A model generated the notes under the pieces. It had not been told where the DNA came from. It ran no database searches and was given only the letters and a program-made list of their open reading frames with translations. A DNA stretch of 5,647 bases from Wenzhouxiangella sp. (GTDB taxonomy: Bacteria > Pseudomonadota > Gammaproteobacteria > Xanthomonadales > Wenzhouxiangellaceae). Within the stretch, counting starts at the first letter, position 1; every line of letters starts with the position of its first letter. The DNA lies in the NCBI GenBank assembly GCA_021767625.1, contig JAASTB010000155.1:1-5647 (forward strand), written 5' to 3'. Shown here piece by piece: positions 1 through 5,647 of this stretch. The position numbers and the translations under genes are program-made.

Positions 1-560
1 CGATCGATGTGCGGATGGACGACAAGACCGGCAAGAAGGCGGGGACTTTCTCGTCGCCTCCGGTCATTGCGTCCGATGTCGCACGGTCGCGGGGAGACGT
101 CGACGAACTCAATCAGCGGATTCGCTCTGCCGATGCGTTGCCGGCGGAGCGTCCCTACCTGGTGAATGGGCGTCTCAATGCATCGGAATCGATCGAACTG
201 ATGGGTTCGGAGGCATTCGGGGAGATGTTCGAGGCGCTGGCGCGCCAGGCTTACGGCGATTTCGATGCGCAGGCCCTATCCGAAGTCTACGGTGACTATG
301 TCGACGACCTGCTGGCTTCAGAGGGCAGCTATGCGCTCGACCGATTCGTGTGCGGCATGCGGTTCTGCGTCGGCGAGGCGCTCGCACTCGATTCCTCCGC
401 CAGCTGGCACCCGCTCGGCCTCTACTCCGCGCAGTACGACGGTCCGCCGATGTTTGCCTCGGTCTACGACACCTATCTCGGTCCGGACGGCACAACCTGG
501 TATCGCTTCCTGTTCACCACGGACCCGGAATCGCGTGGATTGGTTTTTCCTCAGCCCTGA
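1..560 (+). CDS. Hypothetical protein, 5' end probably outside the window
   Basis: I do not recognise this family. The frame is open to the left edge (it reads I-D-V-R-M-D-D-K from base 3), so the protein probably begins upstream; in-window start options are GTG at 9 (183 residues) or ATG at 15, neither with a clear Shine-Dalgarno. The visible part is acidic and soluble-looking, with no transmembrane segment. Counting from the GTG, residues 60-110 look helical, and the C-terminal third (about 131-183) is rich in Trp, Tyr, Phe and Gly, suggesting a beta-rich end. Two cysteines sit close together (C115 and C120, a C-x4-C pair in CGMRFC), possibly a disulfide or metal pair. It ends with TGA at 558-560, 15 bases before the stop of the convergent c-di-GMP gene, and no hairpin terminator is visible between them. 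Codon use is typical of the window, which supports real coding. An exported or membrane-anchored protein whose N-terminus is cut off is possible but unproven. Confidence 0.72.
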   Translation, partial: IDVRMDDKTGKKAGTFSSPPVIASDVARSRGDVDELNQRIRSADALPAERPYLVNGRLNASESIELMGSEAFGEMFEALARQAYGDFDAQALSEVYGDYVDDLLASEGSYALDRFVCGMRFCVGEALALDSSASWHPLGLYSAQYDGPPMFASVYDTYLGPDGTTWYRFLFTTDPESRGLVFPQP

Positions 561-575
561 TATGTGGTGTCGGAG

Positions 576-3458
576 TTACTGCCGGGTCAAAGGCGCGGCG
601 TCCTTGCCATCGGCCGGGTCGTCGATCTCTTCAACCGGCACCGGGCGCCCGAACAGGTAACCCTGCAGCAGTTCGCAGCCCTGTTCGGCCAGAAAGCGGT
701 ACTGCGCCTCGGCTTCCACGCCTTCGGCCACCACCTGCATGCCCAGGATGTGGGCCATCTCGATGATCATTCGTACGATGGCAGCGTTGTAATCTTCCCG
801 GTCGAGTTCGCTGACGAAGGAGCGATCGATCTTCAGTTCGTGTACGGGCAGGCGGCCGAGATAGGCCAGCGATGAATAGCCCGTGCCGAAGTCGTCGATG
901 GAGAAGCGTACGCCCCGTTCGGCCAGGCGGAGGATCTTCTCCCGCGCGGCATGGACGTCGTTGAGCAGCGTACTCTCGGTGAACTCGAGGATGAGCCGCT
1001 CGGCATCGATCCGGTAGCGGTCCAGCAGCGAGCCCAGGTGCGTTTCGAACTCGTCCCGATAAAATTGGATGGAGGCGACGTTGACGCTGATCGACCAGTC
1101 GCGGCGGGGTTCCTGATCCCGCCATTTCGCGAGCTGTGCGATGGCCTGCTCCAGCGTCCATTTCTCGATCGGCGTGATCAGGCCCTTTCGCTCCGCCGCG
1201 GGCACGAAGTCACCGGGATTCAGGGTCCCCCGGGTCGGATGCTGCCAGCGGATCAGCGCTTCCAGACCGACGATCTCGCGATCCCGGTTGACCTTCGGCT
1301 GGTAGTGAAGCAGGAACTGTTCCTCGGCGATGGCTCTCCTGAGTTCGCTCTCCAGCGTCTGCTCCTGGGCGACGGCCTGCTGCATCTCCGGGTCGAAGAA
1401 GCTGAAGAATCGGTCGGGATCCGCCTTGACCTGGTGCAGGGCGATGGCGGCCTGCCCAAGCACTTCCGAACCGTCGACCGAGGGACCGTCGAACACCGTG
1501 GCGCCGATCCGGCAGCGGTTGTAGTACTCCTCGCCGCTGATGCTGAATGCGCGGTTGAGGGCCGTGAATACGCGATCGGCTGTCGCCTGCACGAGGCTGG
1601 CGGCCGACCTGGCGTCGCCGGCGGTGGGTTCGACGATCAATGCGAACTCGTCGGCGCCCTGGCGGAAGGCATTGCCATCCTGGCCCGCAATGCCGCGCAG
1701 CTCCTGGGCAATCTGGATCAGGAGCTGGTCGCCGGCGCTGAAGCCCATGGCGTCATTGACCTTCTTGAACTGGATCAGGTTGATCAGCAGCAAGCCGCCG
1801 TAGTGTCCCGACTGGTGTCCCTGCTCGATCGAGCGGGCCAGCCGCATCTCCATCAGGCGGCGGTTGCCCAGGCCGGTCAGCGAGTCGTACAGCGCGAGTT
1901 GCTGGATGCGGGTCTCGGCCTTCTTCAGCGCGCTGATGTCGATGTAGTCGTAGATGAAGTTGCGCACGCGCCCCTGTTCGCCGCGCACGGCGGTGACGAG
2001 CAGGAGTTGTGAGTGCACTTCGCCGCTCTTGCGCCGCAGCCGGATCTCTCCCCGCCAGCGGCTGCGGCTTTCCATGCGTTCGTCCATCCGCTGCCGGAAT
2101 CCGGCGCGGTCGTCCTCCGGCAGCAGCATGGCAGGGTCCTCTCCGATCATTTCATGCTCTTCAAAGCCCGTAATGCGGGTGAATGCCGAGTTGACGCGCA
2201 GGATTCGATGCGCTTCATCGGTGATGCAGATACTCTCCTGGGATTCGAAGGCCGCAGCCGCGATGCGAAGCTCGTGATCGAGACGCTTGCGTCGGGTAAT
2301 GTCCTGGACGATCACGATGTAGCGGGCCTCGGGCGTCTCGGGATCGCGAAGCAGGTTGCCCGTGGCCTCGTAGTCGCGGGTCTCCCCATCGGCTTCGAGC
2401 TTGTACTGGTAGGCGCCGGAGCGGCCGTTGCGGTCGATGTCGTCCAGCAGCTTGTGGTATTCGCGCTGGACCGGCTCGGGAAGGTAGTCGAGCAGGCAGT
2501 GCCCGCGCACGTCTTCGGGCTGGGCAAGTAGATGGGGATAACGCGAATGCATCTGGTGAATGACGCCGTGCCGGTCCAGCTCGAAGATGATGTCCGGCAG
2601 GGCCTCGAGCGTTGCTCTCAGCCTGGCTCTCGCACCGGCCAGTTCGCGATAGGGTACCTCGATGCCGCTGATGACGACGGCGCGAAACAGGTAGTAGTAC
2701 GCGAACAGCTTGTAGACGTGCCCCAGCAAGTTGAAGGTGTCGTTGGTCGTTGCCTGAAAGGCGAACGAGATCGAGGCCAGAACGATGAATGCAATCGCGA
2801 CCGTAAGGGAGCGGGTGTCGATATTGGGGATCGACCGCCGATGGAACTGAAGGACTCCGGCGCTCAGCAAGTAAATGGCGACGGCGAAATAGTGAATGCC
2901 TTCCTGGAACGCCGCTACGCCCAGTATTGACTGCAGCCCGGAGAGCAGGTCCTCGCGACCGAAGAGTATGACGGCGTAGGCTCCCGCGACCAGGCCGAGC
3001 AAAGCGGACAGGAGCAAGGAGCGCGTCTGTGGTGACGTTGGCCTGTCCTTCCAGGGGATGAGAACGGCCAACGCAACGCCCAGAACCGCAAGAAGCCGGG
3101 CCGCCATCCAGAAAAGCGGTGCCGTCCTGGCTCCGAAGAGTGCTTCCGGTTCGGTCGTGTGCTGGTCGGAAAGCAGGAAGCCCAGGCCGAAGAGGGCGAC
3201 GCCCAGGAAAGTCGCGGCGATGAGCAGCACGGCGATCGGTGCCCGCCGCTGGTAGCTCATCCAGCCGACCACGAATACGAGGAAGGCGGCTACGGAAGAT
3301 ATTGTCTCGAAAAGTGCCTGTAGCGGCAGGTGGTGGGCCAGGGACAATGGTTCCCCGGCCGGAAGGGCGGCTATGGCCGGCAAGAGCAGCGCCATGGCGA
3401 AGAGCACGGGCAAGCCGTGCAGGCGCTCGGCGAGTGAGCGGGTCTCCGGGTCGGTCAT
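576..3458 (-). CDS. MASE3-PAS-PAS-GGDEF(degenerate)-EAL protein, probable c-di-GMP phosphodiesterase
   Basis: Numbering is for 960 residues from the ATG at 3458. Residues about 17-272 are a multi-helix membrane domain resembling MASE3, ending in the typical N-L-L-G-H-x-Y-K-x-x-A-Y-Y and V-P-Y-R-E-L stretch. PAS domains follow at about 280-390 (ending Q-D-I-T-R-R-K) and 397-512 (ending Y-I-D-I-S-A-L-K-K). GGDEF spans about 517-682: D-S-L-T-G-L-G-N-R-R is kept, but the signature is GADEF (601-605), the usual D-x-D-x-F-K metal stretch is N-L-I-Q-F-K (560-565), and no RxxD inhibitory site is seen. EAL spans about 699-942 and is complete: EAL 733-735, N793, E825, DDFGTGYSSL with D855-D856, K876, E912 of EGVE and Q932. 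By family knowledge this hydrolyses c-di-GMP to pGpG at the inner membrane; the GGDEF domain is probably regulatory. In-frame ATG at 3506 and TTG at 3527 would add 16 or 23 residues; I chose 3458 because it starts just before the membrane domain, though its ribosome site is weak. The protein ends TAA at 576-578. Confidence 0.93.
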   Translation of the reverse strand: MTDPETRSLAERLHGLPVLFAMALLLPAIAALPAGEPLSLAHHLPLQALFETISSVAAFLVFVVGWMSYQRRAPIAVLLIAATFLGVALFGLGFLLSDQHTTEPEALFGARTAPLFWMAARLLAVLGVALAVLIPWKDRPTSPQTRSLLLSALLGLVAGAYAVILFGREDLLSGLQSILGVAAFQEGIHYFAVAIYLLSAGVLQFHRRSIPNIDTRSLTVAIAFIVLASISFAFQATTNDTFNLLGHVYKLFAYYYLFRAVVISGIEVPYRELAGARARLRATLEALPDIIFELDRHGVIHQMHSRYPHLLAQPEDVRGHCLLDYLPEPVQREYHKLLDDIDRNGRSGAYQYKLEADGETRDYEATGNLLRDPETPEARYIVIVQDITRRKRLDHELRIAAAAFESQESICITDEAHRILRVNSAFTRITGFEEHEMIGEDPAMLLPEDDRAGFRQRMDERMESRSRWRGEIRLRRKSGEVHSQLLLVTAVRGEQGRVRNFIYDYIDISALKKAETRIQQLALYDSLTGLGNRRLMEMRLARSIEQGHQSGHYGGLLLINLIQFKKVNDAMGFSAGDQLLIQIAQELRGIAGQDGNAFRQGADEFALIVEPTAGDARSAASLVQATADRVFTALNRAFSISGEEYYNRCRIGATVFDGPSVDGSEVLGQAAIALHQVKADPDRFFSFFDPEMQQAVAQEQTLESELRRAIAEEQFLLHYQPKVNRDREIVGLEALIRWQHPTRGTLNPGDFVPAAERKGLITPIEKWTLEQAIAQLAKWRDQEPRRDWSISVNVASIQFYRDEFETHLGSLLDRYRIDAERLILEFTESTLLNDVHAAREKILRLAERGVRFSIDDFGTGYSSLAYLGRLPVHELKIDRSFVSELDREDYNAAIVRMIIEMAHILGMQVVAEGVEAEAQYRFLAEQGCELLQGYLFGRPVPVEEIDDPADGKDAAPLTRQ

Positions 3459-3504
3459 CCGTGTTTGACCATGGGCGGGTGCGCCGAGACTGCTAAAGTG
3501 GAAC

Positions 3505-3534
3505 ATGTTAGGCGTGTTTTTCGGCAAAGTACAA
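3505..3534 (-). promoter_or_regulatory. Possible promoter of the c-di-GMP gene
   Basis: On the minus strand TTGTAC (3529-3534) and TAACAT (3505-3510) are 18 bases apart, a weak sigma70-like match (3 of 6 and 4 of 6). It would place the transcript start near 3498, about 40 bases before the preferred ATG at 3458 and downstream of the alternative starts at 3506 and 3527. It overlaps the -10-like box of the divergent transporter gene, so the two promoters would compete. This is a pattern match only. Confidence 0.25.
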
Positions 3535-3535
3535 T
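3530..3535 (+). promoter_or_regulatory. -10-like box for the EamA transporter
   Basis: TACAAT matches the sigma70 -10 consensus at 5 of 6 positions in a GC-rich background. No good -35 is found 16-18 bases upstream, so an activator may be needed or the match may be chance. The implied start near 3542 would give a leader of about 80 bases before the ATG at 3621 and would fall inside the dyad at 3536-3560. Confidence 0.4.
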
Positions 3536-3560
3536 CACTTCCGGCTTCCCATCGGAAGTG
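3536..3560. promoter_or_regulatory. Perfect inverted repeat, candidate operator
   Basis: CACTTCCG and CGGAAGTG form perfect 8-base arms around a 9-base spacer (3544-3552). The dyad begins directly after the TACAAT box and covers the predicted transcript start of the transporter, the classic position for a repressor site; it also abuts the possible minus-strand promoter. The symmetry and 25-base span suit a dimeric helix-turn-helix regulator, but no regulator gene is in the window. As RNA it would form a hairpin in the leader; no T-run follows on either strand, so it is not a typical intrinsic terminator. Confidence 0.5.
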
Positions 3561-3611
3561 GTCCCGATCGCGGGATGTGCGCAGTCTGCACCGACACCCG
3601 ACAAATCTGAC

Positions 3612-3615
3612 GAGG
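3612..3615 (+). promoter_or_regulatory. Ribosome binding site deciding the EamA start
   Basis: GAGG lies five bases before the ATG at 3621. It supports that start over upstream in-frame codons reaching back to 3465, which would add 52 residues with no membrane or domain character. Confidence 0.6.
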
Positions 3616-3620
3616 CTCTC

Positions 3621-4508
3621 ATGTCATTGCTATGGATCGTGACCCTGGTTTGGGCCTTCAGTTTTTCGCTGATCGGCGTGTACCTGTCCGGCCAGGTCGA
3701 TAATTTCGTCTCGGTGTTCCTGCGCGTGCTCTTCGCCCTGGCGGTTTTCGCGCCCCTTCTGGTTCGCGCGCGGCCGGGCTGGAAGGCGGGCGGTGCATTG
3801 ATGGCCGTCGGCGCCGTGCAGATCGGGTTGATGTATCTGTTTCTGTTTCATGCCTACGGCTACCTGAGCGTGCCCGAACTGCTGCTGTTCACCATCTTCA
3901 CGCCGCTCTACGTGACCCTGATCGACGAAGTGCTGCTGGGGCGGCGGCACGTGCCCGGGCGATTCTGGCTGGGCGCCACGCTGGCGGTCGGTGGGGCGGC
4001 GATCATCCGCTTCGGCACGGTCAGCCCCGACTTCCTTGCGGGCTTCGCCCTGGTGCAGGGCGCCAATCTCTGCTTCGCTGCCGGACAGGTCGCCTACAAG
4101 CGGCTGGAACTCGGCGGCACCGTCTCGCAGGTACAGGCCTTCGGCCTGTTCTTTCTCGGCGCCTTCGTGGTCGCTGGTCTGGGGGTGGTGCTGTTCGCCG
4201 ACCATGGCCGGTGGCCGGCCACGGCCTTGCAGTGGAGCGTCCTGCTCTGGCTCGGCCTGGGCGCCTCGGGCCTGGGTTACCTCGGCTGGAACCTGGGCGC
4301 CAAGCGCGTCAACACGGGTCAGCTGGCCGCGATGAACAATATGCTCATCCCCGCCGGCATCCTGGTGAATTTCGCTTTCTGGAACCGCGAGGTCGACTGG
4401 CTGCGGGTGATCGTCGGCGGGGCCGTGATCGCCATCGCCGTGTGGCTCTGCCGGGACGTATCGGGTCGGCCCGGCCGTTATACTGGGCACCATGAACCTG
4501 CAAGTTAA
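3621..4508 (+). CDS. EamA/DMT-family transporter, ten transmembrane helices
   Basis: A 295-residue inner membrane protein of the drug/metabolite transporter superfamily; 295 is the usual length for a two-repeat EamA protein. Ten hydrophobic segments are visible at about residues 3-22, 29-48, 57-76, 84-103, 115-132, 138-158, 172-193, 203-222, 237-254 and 260-277. The first half shows family hallmarks: an N-terminal helix with L-V-W-A-F-S-F, an Arg in helix 2 (F-L-R-V), and the P-E-L-L-L-F-T-I-F-T-P-L-Y-V end of the first repeat. The second repeat ends near A-A-M-N-N-M-L-I-P, matching the P-L/P-x positions of the family. Helix 4 carries acidic residues at its end (I-D-E-V). It resembles the subgroup named carboxylate/amino acid/amine transporters, but substrate and direction cannot be read from sequence. 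The start is supported by GAGG at 3612. Its last 17 bases overlap the thiS-like gene in another frame, so translational coupling is likely. The upstream dyad at 3536-3560 suggests repression by an unknown ligand-responsive regulator. Confidence 0.93.
   Translation: MSLLWIVTLVWAFSFSLIGVYLSGQVDNFVSVFLRVLFALAVFAPLLVRARPGWKAGGALMAVGAVQIGLMYLFLFHAYGYLSVPELLLFTIFTPLYVTLIDEVLLGRRHVPGRFWLGATLAVGGAAIIRFGTVSPDFLAGFALVQGANLCFAAGQVAYKRLELGGTVSQVQAFGLFFLGAFVVAGLGVVLFADHGRWPATALQWSVLLWLGLGASGLGYLGWNLGAKRVNTGQLAAMNNMLIPAGILVNFAFWNREVDWLRVIVGGAVIAIAVWLCRDVSGRPGRYTGHHEPAS
4479..4484 (+). promoter_or_regulatory. Possible -10 box just upstream of the thiS-like gene (leaderless)
   Basis: TATACT sits seven bases before the ATG at 4492, so a transcript from it would begin at or beside the start codon and be leaderless. 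No Shine-Dalgarno precedes this ATG, which fits that reading. No good -35 is found at 17 bases (ACGTAT at 4456-4461). The site lies inside the transporter's coding end, so it may only reflect Tyr-Thr codons of R-Y-T-G. Confidence 0.35.
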
Positions 4509-4692
4509 CGGTAGAGACTGCGAACTGTCCGACAACCTGACGGTCGCCGGCGTGCTCGAGGAGCTCGGCTACGACAAGCACCGGGTGCGCGTTGAGCGAA
4601 ACGGCGAGACGGTGTCGGAGTCACTGTATGCCGAAGTGACGGTCAACGACGGCGACCGGGTCGAGATCGAGGAGAGCGGCAGCGGCGCTTGA
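4492..4692 (+). CDS. thiS: ThiS-like sulfur-carrier/beta-grasp protein lacking the C-terminal Gly-Gly
   Basis: A 66-residue protein of normal ThiS length and pattern: N-terminal strand M-N-L-Q-V-N-G, helix around T-V-A-G-V-L-E-E-L-G, then V-E-R-N-G-E-T-V, the Y-A-E-V motif and D-G-D-R-V-E-I. In the family, ThiF adenylates the final Gly-Gly and the tail is converted to a thiocarboxylate that gives sulfur to ThiG for the thiamine thiazole. Here the end is E-E-S-G-S-G-A, so the last Gly is Ala and the preceding hydrophobic residues are also changed, while the length after D-G-D-R-V-E-I is unchanged. As read, it could not be charged in the normal way. It overlaps the transporter's end by 17 bases and is followed 12 bases later by trmB; thiG, usual between thiS and trmB, is missing. 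No clear ribosome site. Alternatives are a decaying thiS or a non-sulfur ubiquitin-like protein. Family assignment is fairly firm; function is not. Confidence 0.78.
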   Translation: MNLQVNGRDCELSDNLTVAGVLEELGYDKHRVRVERNGETVSESLYAEVTVNDGDRVEIEESGSGA

Positions 4693-4704
4693 TCTGACCC
4701 ACGG

Positions 4705-5388
4705 ATGAACGATTCAACCCACCTCCGCCGGATCCGCAGTTTCGTGCGCCGACCCGGGCGTCTGACCCCCGGTCAGCGCCGTGCGCTCGATGAACTGCTG
4801 CCGCGCTACGGTATCGATCGCGATGCGAGCGACCTGCGCAAGGCCTTCGAACGCGCCGCGCCGCTGGTCATGGAAATCGGCTTCGGCAACGGGCAGGCGC
4901 TGGCCTGGATGGCGGCCAACGAGCCGGAAAAGAACTTTGTCGGCATCGAGGTGCACGAGCCCGGTGTCGGCCGGCTGCTCAAGAGCGTCGATTCGCACGG
5001 TCTCGACAACGTGCGCGTGGCCATGCGCGATGCCGTCGAGGTTCTGGCCGAGCAGGTCCTGCCCGGCAGTCTCGACGAAGTTCGGATCTACTTTCCCGAC
5101 CCCTGGCCCAAGAAGCGCCACCACAAGCGGCGCCTGATCCAGCCGGCGTTTCTCGAGCGCCTGGTCGGGCGCATGAAACCTGGCGGGCTTCTGCACCTGG
5201 CCACCGACTGGGCGCCTTATGCGGAGTGGATGCTCGAGGCCATCGCCGAAGTGCCGTCCCTCGAACTGGTCGGCGACCCCTACGTGCCGCGGCCGCAATG
5301 GCGCCCGCAGACGCATTTCGAACGGCGCGGCGAGAAGAAGGGCCACGAGATCGTCGACATTCTCTGCCGGGTCAGACCGTCCGGTTGA
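4705..5388 (+). CDS. trmB: tRNA (guanine-N7-)-methyltransferase TrmB
   Basis: A 227-residue cytoplasmic Rossmann-fold enzyme that uses S-adenosylmethionine to form m7G at position 46 of the tRNA variable loop. All family motifs are present: R-S-F-V-R-R-P-G-R-L-T at 11-21, the SAM-binding E-I-G-F-G-N-G at 57-63, I-E-V-H-E-P-G-V-G-R-L-L at 81-92, the acidic residue D109 in M-R-D-A, the catalytic/tRNA-binding F-P-D-P-W-P-K-K-R-H-H-K-R-R at 130-143 with the conserved Asp in P-D-P-W, A-T-D-W at 166-169, and the C-terminal R-P-Q-T-H-F-E-R-R-G-E-K-K-G-H at 200-214. Length fits the bacterial family. The ATG at 4705 is 12 bases after the thiS-like stop, so co-transcription is likely; the only ribosome-site candidate is a weak ACGG. 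Its last 17 bases overlap the end of the convergent polyprenyl synthase gene. Nothing suggests loss of function. Confidence 0.98.
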   Translation: MNDSTHLRRIRSFVRRPGRLTPGQRRALDELLPRYGIDRDASDLRKAFERAAPLVMEIGFGNGQALAWMAANEPEKNFVGIEVHEPGVGRLLKSVDSHGLDNVRVAMRDAVEVLAEQVLPGSLDEVRIYFPDPWPKKRHHKRRLIQPAFLERLVGRMKPGGLLHLATDWAPYAEWMLEAIAEVPSLELVGDPYVPRPQWRPQTHFERRGEKKGHEIVDILCRVRPSG

Positions 5389-5647
5389 GCAGTCGCCCGG
5401 CGAGCCAGTTCAACCCGTCTGTTTCTCCATTCACGTTCGCCAGCGCTCGAGTGGCTTCAGCGGCCAGTTCCTCGATGCGTTCTCGCGCCGCATCGACGCC
5501 GAATAGCGCCGGCCAGCTGGCCTTCTGGCGGCTGGCGTCGCTGTCGCTGGACTTGCCGATCGATTCGGTGTCGCCCTCGACCTCGAGCAAATCGTCGCGA
5601 ATCTGGAAGGCCAGGCCAATGGCCTCGGCGAAGCGCGACAGGCTCTC
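5372..5647 (-). CDS. ispA: Polyprenyl (farnesyl/geranyl) diphosphate synthase, C-terminal part
   Basis: Partial gene running off the right edge; about 91 C-terminal residues are visible. Reading inward from the edge, the protein shows F-A-E-A-I-G-L-A-F-Q-I-R, then the second aspartate-rich motif as D-D-L-L-E (5582-5596), V-E-G-D-T-E-S-I-G-K, and the K-A-S-W-P-A-L-F-G segment that matches the usual K-x-T-Y-P-x-L-x-G. This order is diagnostic of short-chain IspA-type trans-prenyl synthases, which condense isopentenyl diphosphate with dimethylallyl/geranyl diphosphate using Mg2+ bound by the two aspartate-rich motifs. The last Asp of DDxxD is Glu here, a conservative change. The C-terminal tail after the W-P-A-L-F-G is helical and of normal length. 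It stops with TGA at 5372-5374, inside the end of trmB on the opposite strand. IspA is the best call; a longer-chain or GGPP synthase cannot be excluded without the first motif. Confidence 0.9.
   Translation of the reverse strand, partial: ESLSRFAEAIGLAFQIRDDLLEVEGDTESIGKSSDSDASRQKASWPALFGVDAARERIEELAAEATRALANVNGETDGLNWLAGRLLNRTV

Noticed and set aside
561..575. Terminator between the two convergent genes at the left
   Set aside because: Only 15 bases separate the stops, and no stem or T-run is present.
951..2012. A 353-codon open frame on the plus strand opposite the c-di-GMP gene
   Set aside because: It lies wholly opposite the well-supported PAS/GGDEF/EAL coding sequence, has no recognisable domain, and long antisense frames are expected in GC-rich genes.
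3536..3560. The dyad as an intrinsic terminator
   Set aside because: No T-run follows the stem on either strand, and both flanking genes are transcribed away from this region.
3581..3589. Short palindrome GCAG-T-CTGC in the transporter leader
   Set aside because: Four-base arms are expected by chance in GC-rich sequence and the flanks do not extend the symmetry.
3465..3620. N-terminal extension of the transporter to 347 residues
   Set aside because: The extra 52 residues are not hydrophobic or domain-like, would cross the promoter region and dyad, and the ATG at 3621 has GAGG at the right spacing and begins the first helix.
3630..4535. A 301-codon open frame on the minus strand opposite the transporter and thiS-like gene
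   Set aside because: Its composition (Gln, His, Asp, Glu, Arg rich) is the usual mirror of a hydrophobic membrane protein; no domain or ribosome site supports it.
4714..5346. A 210-codon open frame on the minus strand opposite trmB
   Set aside because: It is the shadow of an intact, strongly conserved trmB and shows no domain.

Overview
The window is a high-GC, gene-dense bacterial chromosome segment. I infer a gammaproteobacterium: a thiS-like gene stands directly before trmB, close to the thiS-thiG-trmB order known from Pseudomonas- and Xanthomonas-type genomes, and the proteins read as proteobacterial housekeeping and c-di-GMP signalling types. The sequence alone does not fix the genus. 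No rRNA, tRNA, CRISPR array, insertion sequence or prophage gene was seen.

Layout. (1) Bases 1-560, plus strand: the end of an unrecognised soluble-looking protein whose start is probably outside the window. (2) Bases 576-3458, minus strand, convergent with the first gene: a large membrane-anchored c-di-GMP protein with MASE3, two PAS domains, a degenerate GGDEF and a complete EAL domain; I infer a phosphodiesterase. (3) Bases 3459-3620: the only sizeable intergenic region. It is a divergent promoter region with a good -10-like hexamer and a perfect 8-bp dyad lying where a repressor operator would lie. (4) Bases 3621-4508, plus: a ten-helix EamA/DMT transporter. (5) Bases 4492-4692, plus, overlapping the transporter's end: a small ThiS-like beta-grasp protein that lacks the C-terminal Gly-Gly. 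(6) Bases 4705-5388, plus: trmB, the tRNA m7G46 methyltransferase, with all motifs intact. (7) Bases 5372-5647, minus: the C-terminal part of an IspA-type polyprenyl diphosphate synthase, overlapping the end of trmB tail to tail.

The transporter, thiS-like gene and trmB are tightly packed and probably co-transcribed, though a TATACT hexamer just before the thiS-like ATG could give a separate leaderless transcript. The most notable point is the thiS locus: thiG, the expected partner between thiS and trmB, is absent, and the ThiS-like protein has kept its normal length but not the Gly-Gly tail needed for thiocarboxylation. It is either a decaying remnant or a beta-grasp protein with another role. 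The rest looks like ordinary chromosomal gene content; I did not find a convincing new multi-gene system.
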